NCBI GenBank assembly: GCA_900544905.1
Contig: UQXF01000124.1
Span: 1 to 6,991, forward strand
Origin: an uncultured Clostridium sp.
GTDB lineage: Bacteria > Bacillota > Clostridia > Lachnospirales > Lachnospiraceae
Length of the DNA stretch: 6,991 nucleotides
Reading direction: 5' to 3'
Program-made: the position numbers and the translations under genes
Notes under the pieces: generated by a model
Told to the model about the DNA's origin: nothing
What the model saw: only the letters and a program-made list of their open reading frames with translations
Database searches by the model: none
Shown here: in pieces, positions 6,052 to 6,991 of the stretch
Layout of the letters: every line of letters starts with the position of its first letter
How positions within the stretch are numbered: the stretch's first letter is position 1

Positions 6052-6104
6052 AACAAGGAAAAAATAAATGCCGGGAAATGCACAAAATGTGATTCCCGGC
6101 ATTT
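6052..6104 (-). terminator. Strong rho-independent terminator of the ribbon-helix-helix block
   Basis: A perfect 12-bp stem, AAATGCCGGGAA (6066-6077) and TTCCCGGCATTT (6093-6104), with further pairing inside the loop (CACA...TGTG). On the minus strand it is followed by an interrupted T-run (complement of 6052-6065). It separates the ribbon-helix-helix gene from the promoter of the next operon on the same strand. Confidence 0.9.
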
Positions 6105-6170
6105 AGAGAGAAAGGTTATGGCTGTAATTCTGTAAGATTAATGAACAGGTAGTTATAAATATTTATCTTT

Positions 6171-6194
6171 ATGCTATCCTGAAACGTATAGCAT
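6171..6194. repeat. Short inverted repeat downstream of the ribbon-helix-helix gene
   Basis: ATGCTAT (6171-6177) and ATAGCAT (6188-6194) pair perfectly over 7 bp with a 10-base loop, starting 7 bp after the stop codon. No T-run follows. It could protect the 3' end of the message or be chance; the real terminator is the larger hairpin further downstream. Confidence 0.35.
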
Positions 6195-6200
6195 GTAACT

Positions 6201-6398
6201 TCAAAGCGTGTCTTTTCTATCCTCCGCCATTCGCATGTCAATGGCTTTTTTGATATATCCGTTAACGGATTCTCCGGCGTTCTGGGCGGCAGTACGGATT
6301 TCCTCATATTTGTTTTTTTGAACATCTAATGGAATGCGTTTTAGTGATTTCTTTGCATAATTATAACGTGCCTGTTTTTGGCTTTCAGTTAATGACAT
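6201..6398 (-). CDS. Small ribbon-helix-helix (Arc/MetJ-type) DNA-binding protein
   Basis: A 65-residue protein with a basic N-terminus (residues 1-19), a beta strand KRIPLDVQ (20-27), helix 1 (KYEEIRTAAQNA, 30-41), the turn GES (42-44) and helix 2 (VNGYIKKAIDMRM, 45-57). This is the classic ribbon-helix-helix order, in which the strand of a dimer reads the DNA groove. The start is ATG 6396-6398, with AGGAGA 6 bp upstream (complement of 6405-6410). An in-frame start at 6431 has no comparable site. Similar small proteins in Firmicutes act as autorepressors, antitoxins or plasmid and element control factors. No toxin gene is adjacent, so I do not call it an antitoxin. Its leader contains the paired TACATGTACATGTA-type palindromes, its likely binding sites (inferred). 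It is a paralogue of the next gene upstream. Confidence 0.85.
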   Translation of the reverse strand: MSLTESQKQARYNYAKKSLKRIPLDVQKNKYEEIRTAAQNAGESVNGYIKKAIDMRMAEDRKDTL

Positions 6399-6502
6399 TA
6401 TATATCTCCTTTTTAAAAACTTGTTTAGCAAAATATTTGTTTTTTTTAATTTTGTATGGATAATCTTTTATACTGTGCAAAGGTAACAAAAATATGCCTA
6501 AA

Positions 6503-6551
6503 TACATGTACATGTTTGTAAAATGATACTATTGAAATACATGTACATGTA
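6503..6551. promoter_or_regulatory. Pair of TACATGTACATGTA palindromes, operator of the ribbon-helix-helix gene
   Basis: ACATGTACATGT, a perfect 12-bp palindrome, occurs at 6504-6515 and 6539-6550, with centres 35 bp apart. The second copy extends to a perfect 14-bp palindrome (6538-6551). Both sit in the leader of the minus-strand gene at 6201-6398. The second touches a TATAAT -10 box on the minus strand (complement of 6553-6558) and also fills the spacer of a plus-strand TTGAAA-17-TATACT (6532-6560). Each palindrome is itself a tandem ACATGT pair, as expected for ribbon-helix-helix dimers binding side by side. Confidence 0.7.
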
Positions 6552-6574
6552 TATTATACTAATTGTAGTACCAG

Positions 6575-6775
6575 TCAGGATGGTTTATTTCCATTATCCC
6601 GTTCCAGTGCCTCATCAATTGCACGGTTGATAAATGCATTGAGGGATTCTCCCCTTCCGACGGCATGTGCTTTTAATTCGTCTTTTCTGCCCTTGGGGAA
6701 AGTAACATTGACTCTGTCGTAGTTGTTTTTTACATATTTATTTACAGCTCTTTGCTGGGCTTTTGAAATCGGCAT
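6575..6775 (-). CDS. Small ribbon-helix-helix (Arc/MetJ-type) DNA-binding protein, paralogue
   Basis: A 66-residue protein with a basic N-terminal segment (SKAQQRAVNKYVKNNYD, 4-20), strand RVNVTFP (21-27), helix 1 (KDELKAHAVG, 31-40), GES turn (42-44) and helix 2 (LNAFINRAIDEALERD, 45-60). It shares the helix order, the GES turn, the AID motif and the QxxAxxxY N-terminal pattern with the protein at 6201-6398, but differs in the DNA-reading strand (VNVTFP against IPLDVQ), which suggests a different DNA target. The start is ATG 6773-6775 with GGAG about 9-10 bp upstream; the frame upstream of it is leader, not protein. It has its own promoter (6840-6868) and three direct repeats upstream. Autoregulation is likely, and a role in mobile-element copy or transfer control is possible but not shown. 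Confidence 0.87.
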   Translation of the reverse strand: MPISKAQQRAVNKYVKNNYDRVNVTFPKGRKDELKAHAVGRGESLNAFINRAIDEALERDNGNKPS

Positions 6776-6839
6776 GTTTGTAATCTCCAATCTGATTGTG
6801 TGGAGGGTAAATAAGATACACATTCCCCACTCTACATGA

Positions 6840-6868
6840 ATTATAGCGTATTTTTCTATTGGAGTAAA
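6840..6868 (-). promoter_or_regulatory. Promoter of the upstream ribbon-helix-helix gene
   Basis: On the minus strand, TTTACT (complement of 6863-6868), exactly 17 bp, then consensus TATAAT (complement of 6840-6845). The leader to the ATG is about 60 bp. The -35 box lies inside the first of the three direct repeats. Confidence 0.75.
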
Positions 6869-6935
6869 TATAAAAATAAACAGAATATATTGGTGCAAAT
6901 ATGTAAAATGTGTCAATAGACTATTGGGGCAAATA
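6857..6935. repeat. Three 14-bp direct repeats, consensus TATTGGNGCAAATA
   Basis: Copies are TATTGGAGTAAATA (6857-6870), TATTGGTGCAAATA (6888-6901) and TATTGGGGCAAATA (6922-6935), spaced 31 and 34 bp start to start, about three helical turns. The first covers the -35 box of the minus-strand promoter and the others lie upstream of it. They may be operators for the ribbon-helix-helix protein at 6575-6775 or iterons of an origin. The array may continue beyond the adapter cut at 6943. Confidence 0.65.
6914..6926. repeat. Short inverted repeat CAATAG-A-CTATTG
   Basis: Perfect 6-bp arms around a single A. The right arm overlaps the third direct repeat. It may be an additional half-site arrangement for the same binding protein, or chance. 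Confidence 0.4.
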
Positions 6936-6942
6936 GATATAT

Positions 6943-6991
6943 CTGTCTCTTATACACATCTGACGCTGCCGACGATCTTACGCGTGTAGAT
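6943..6991 (+). other. Nextera adapter with index read-through (not genomic)
   Basis: From CTGTCTCTTATACACATC on, this is the reverse complement of the Nextera read-1 adapter (6943-6975). It is followed by an 8-base index (TCTTACGC, 6976-6983) and the beginning of the P5 sequence (GTGTAGAT). Genomic sequence ends at about 6942. Confidence 0.98.

Noticed and set aside
6116..6325. Minus-strand frame of about 69 codons past the ribbon-helix-helix stop
   Set aside because: Overlaps the ribbon-helix-helix gene in another frame and has no ribosome site.
6201..6775. Ribbon-helix-helix genes as antitoxins of a toxin-antitoxin pair
   Set aside because: No toxin-sized partner gene lies next to either one, and both have their own transcription signals.
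6857..6935. Direct repeats as a CRISPR array
   Set aside because: Units of 14 bp are too short, the copies are imperfect, and the spacing of 31-34 bp leaves spacers of only 17-20 bp. They also overlap a promoter.

Overview
This is about 6.9 kb of AT-rich Firmicutes DNA. It looks like Lachnospiraceae or a close gut-clostridial relative, judging from strong AGGAGG ribosome sites, low-GC codon use, the style of the Rhs core, and a DUF3169 gene paired with a Cro/CI regulator. The family-level guess comes from gene style only. Both ends are Nextera library adapter, not genome: 1-27, and 6943-6991, which includes an 8-nt index. The biological sequence is about 28-6942.

Region 1 (28-1021): a Cro/CI-type repressor on the minus strand with its own terminator, divergent from a small acidic protein of unknown function on the plus strand.

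Region 2 (1031-3441): a displaced ('orphan') Rhs toxin cassette. A 39-bp boundary repeat leads into an Rhs core that lacks its 5' end. The core continues into a hydrophobic linker and an AT-rich toxin tip with a ParB-like DHRRL motif. A small acidic gene, the probable immunity gene, follows 12 bp after the toxin. The same boundary repeat then recurs, followed by a second Rhs core start that is badly decayed (one in-frame deletion and one frameshifting deletion). The layout fits a serial array of silent toxin tips behind a full-length rhs gene that lies outside the window.

Region 3 (3512-4435): a multi-pass membrane protein of unknown function with a C-terminal extracytoplasmic domain.

Region 4 (4514-6039, minus strand): a three-gene operon. 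It has a near-consensus promoter with two perfect inverted repeats, a Cro/CI regulator, a DUF3169 membrane protein that overlaps it by 17 bp, and a small protein with a membrane anchor and an Sm/SH3-like barrel. The last gene has a second in-frame start with its own good ribosome site.

Region 5 (6066-6942, minus strand): two small paralogous ribbon-helix-helix (Arc/MetJ-type) proteins, each preceded by its own distinctive repeated DNA site. One site is a pair of 14-bp-class palindromes and the other is three 14-bp direct repeats. A strong terminator closes the block.

The most distinctive content is the Rhs toxin/immunity cassette with repeated boundaries, and the two different operator-like arrays around the small DNA-binding proteins.
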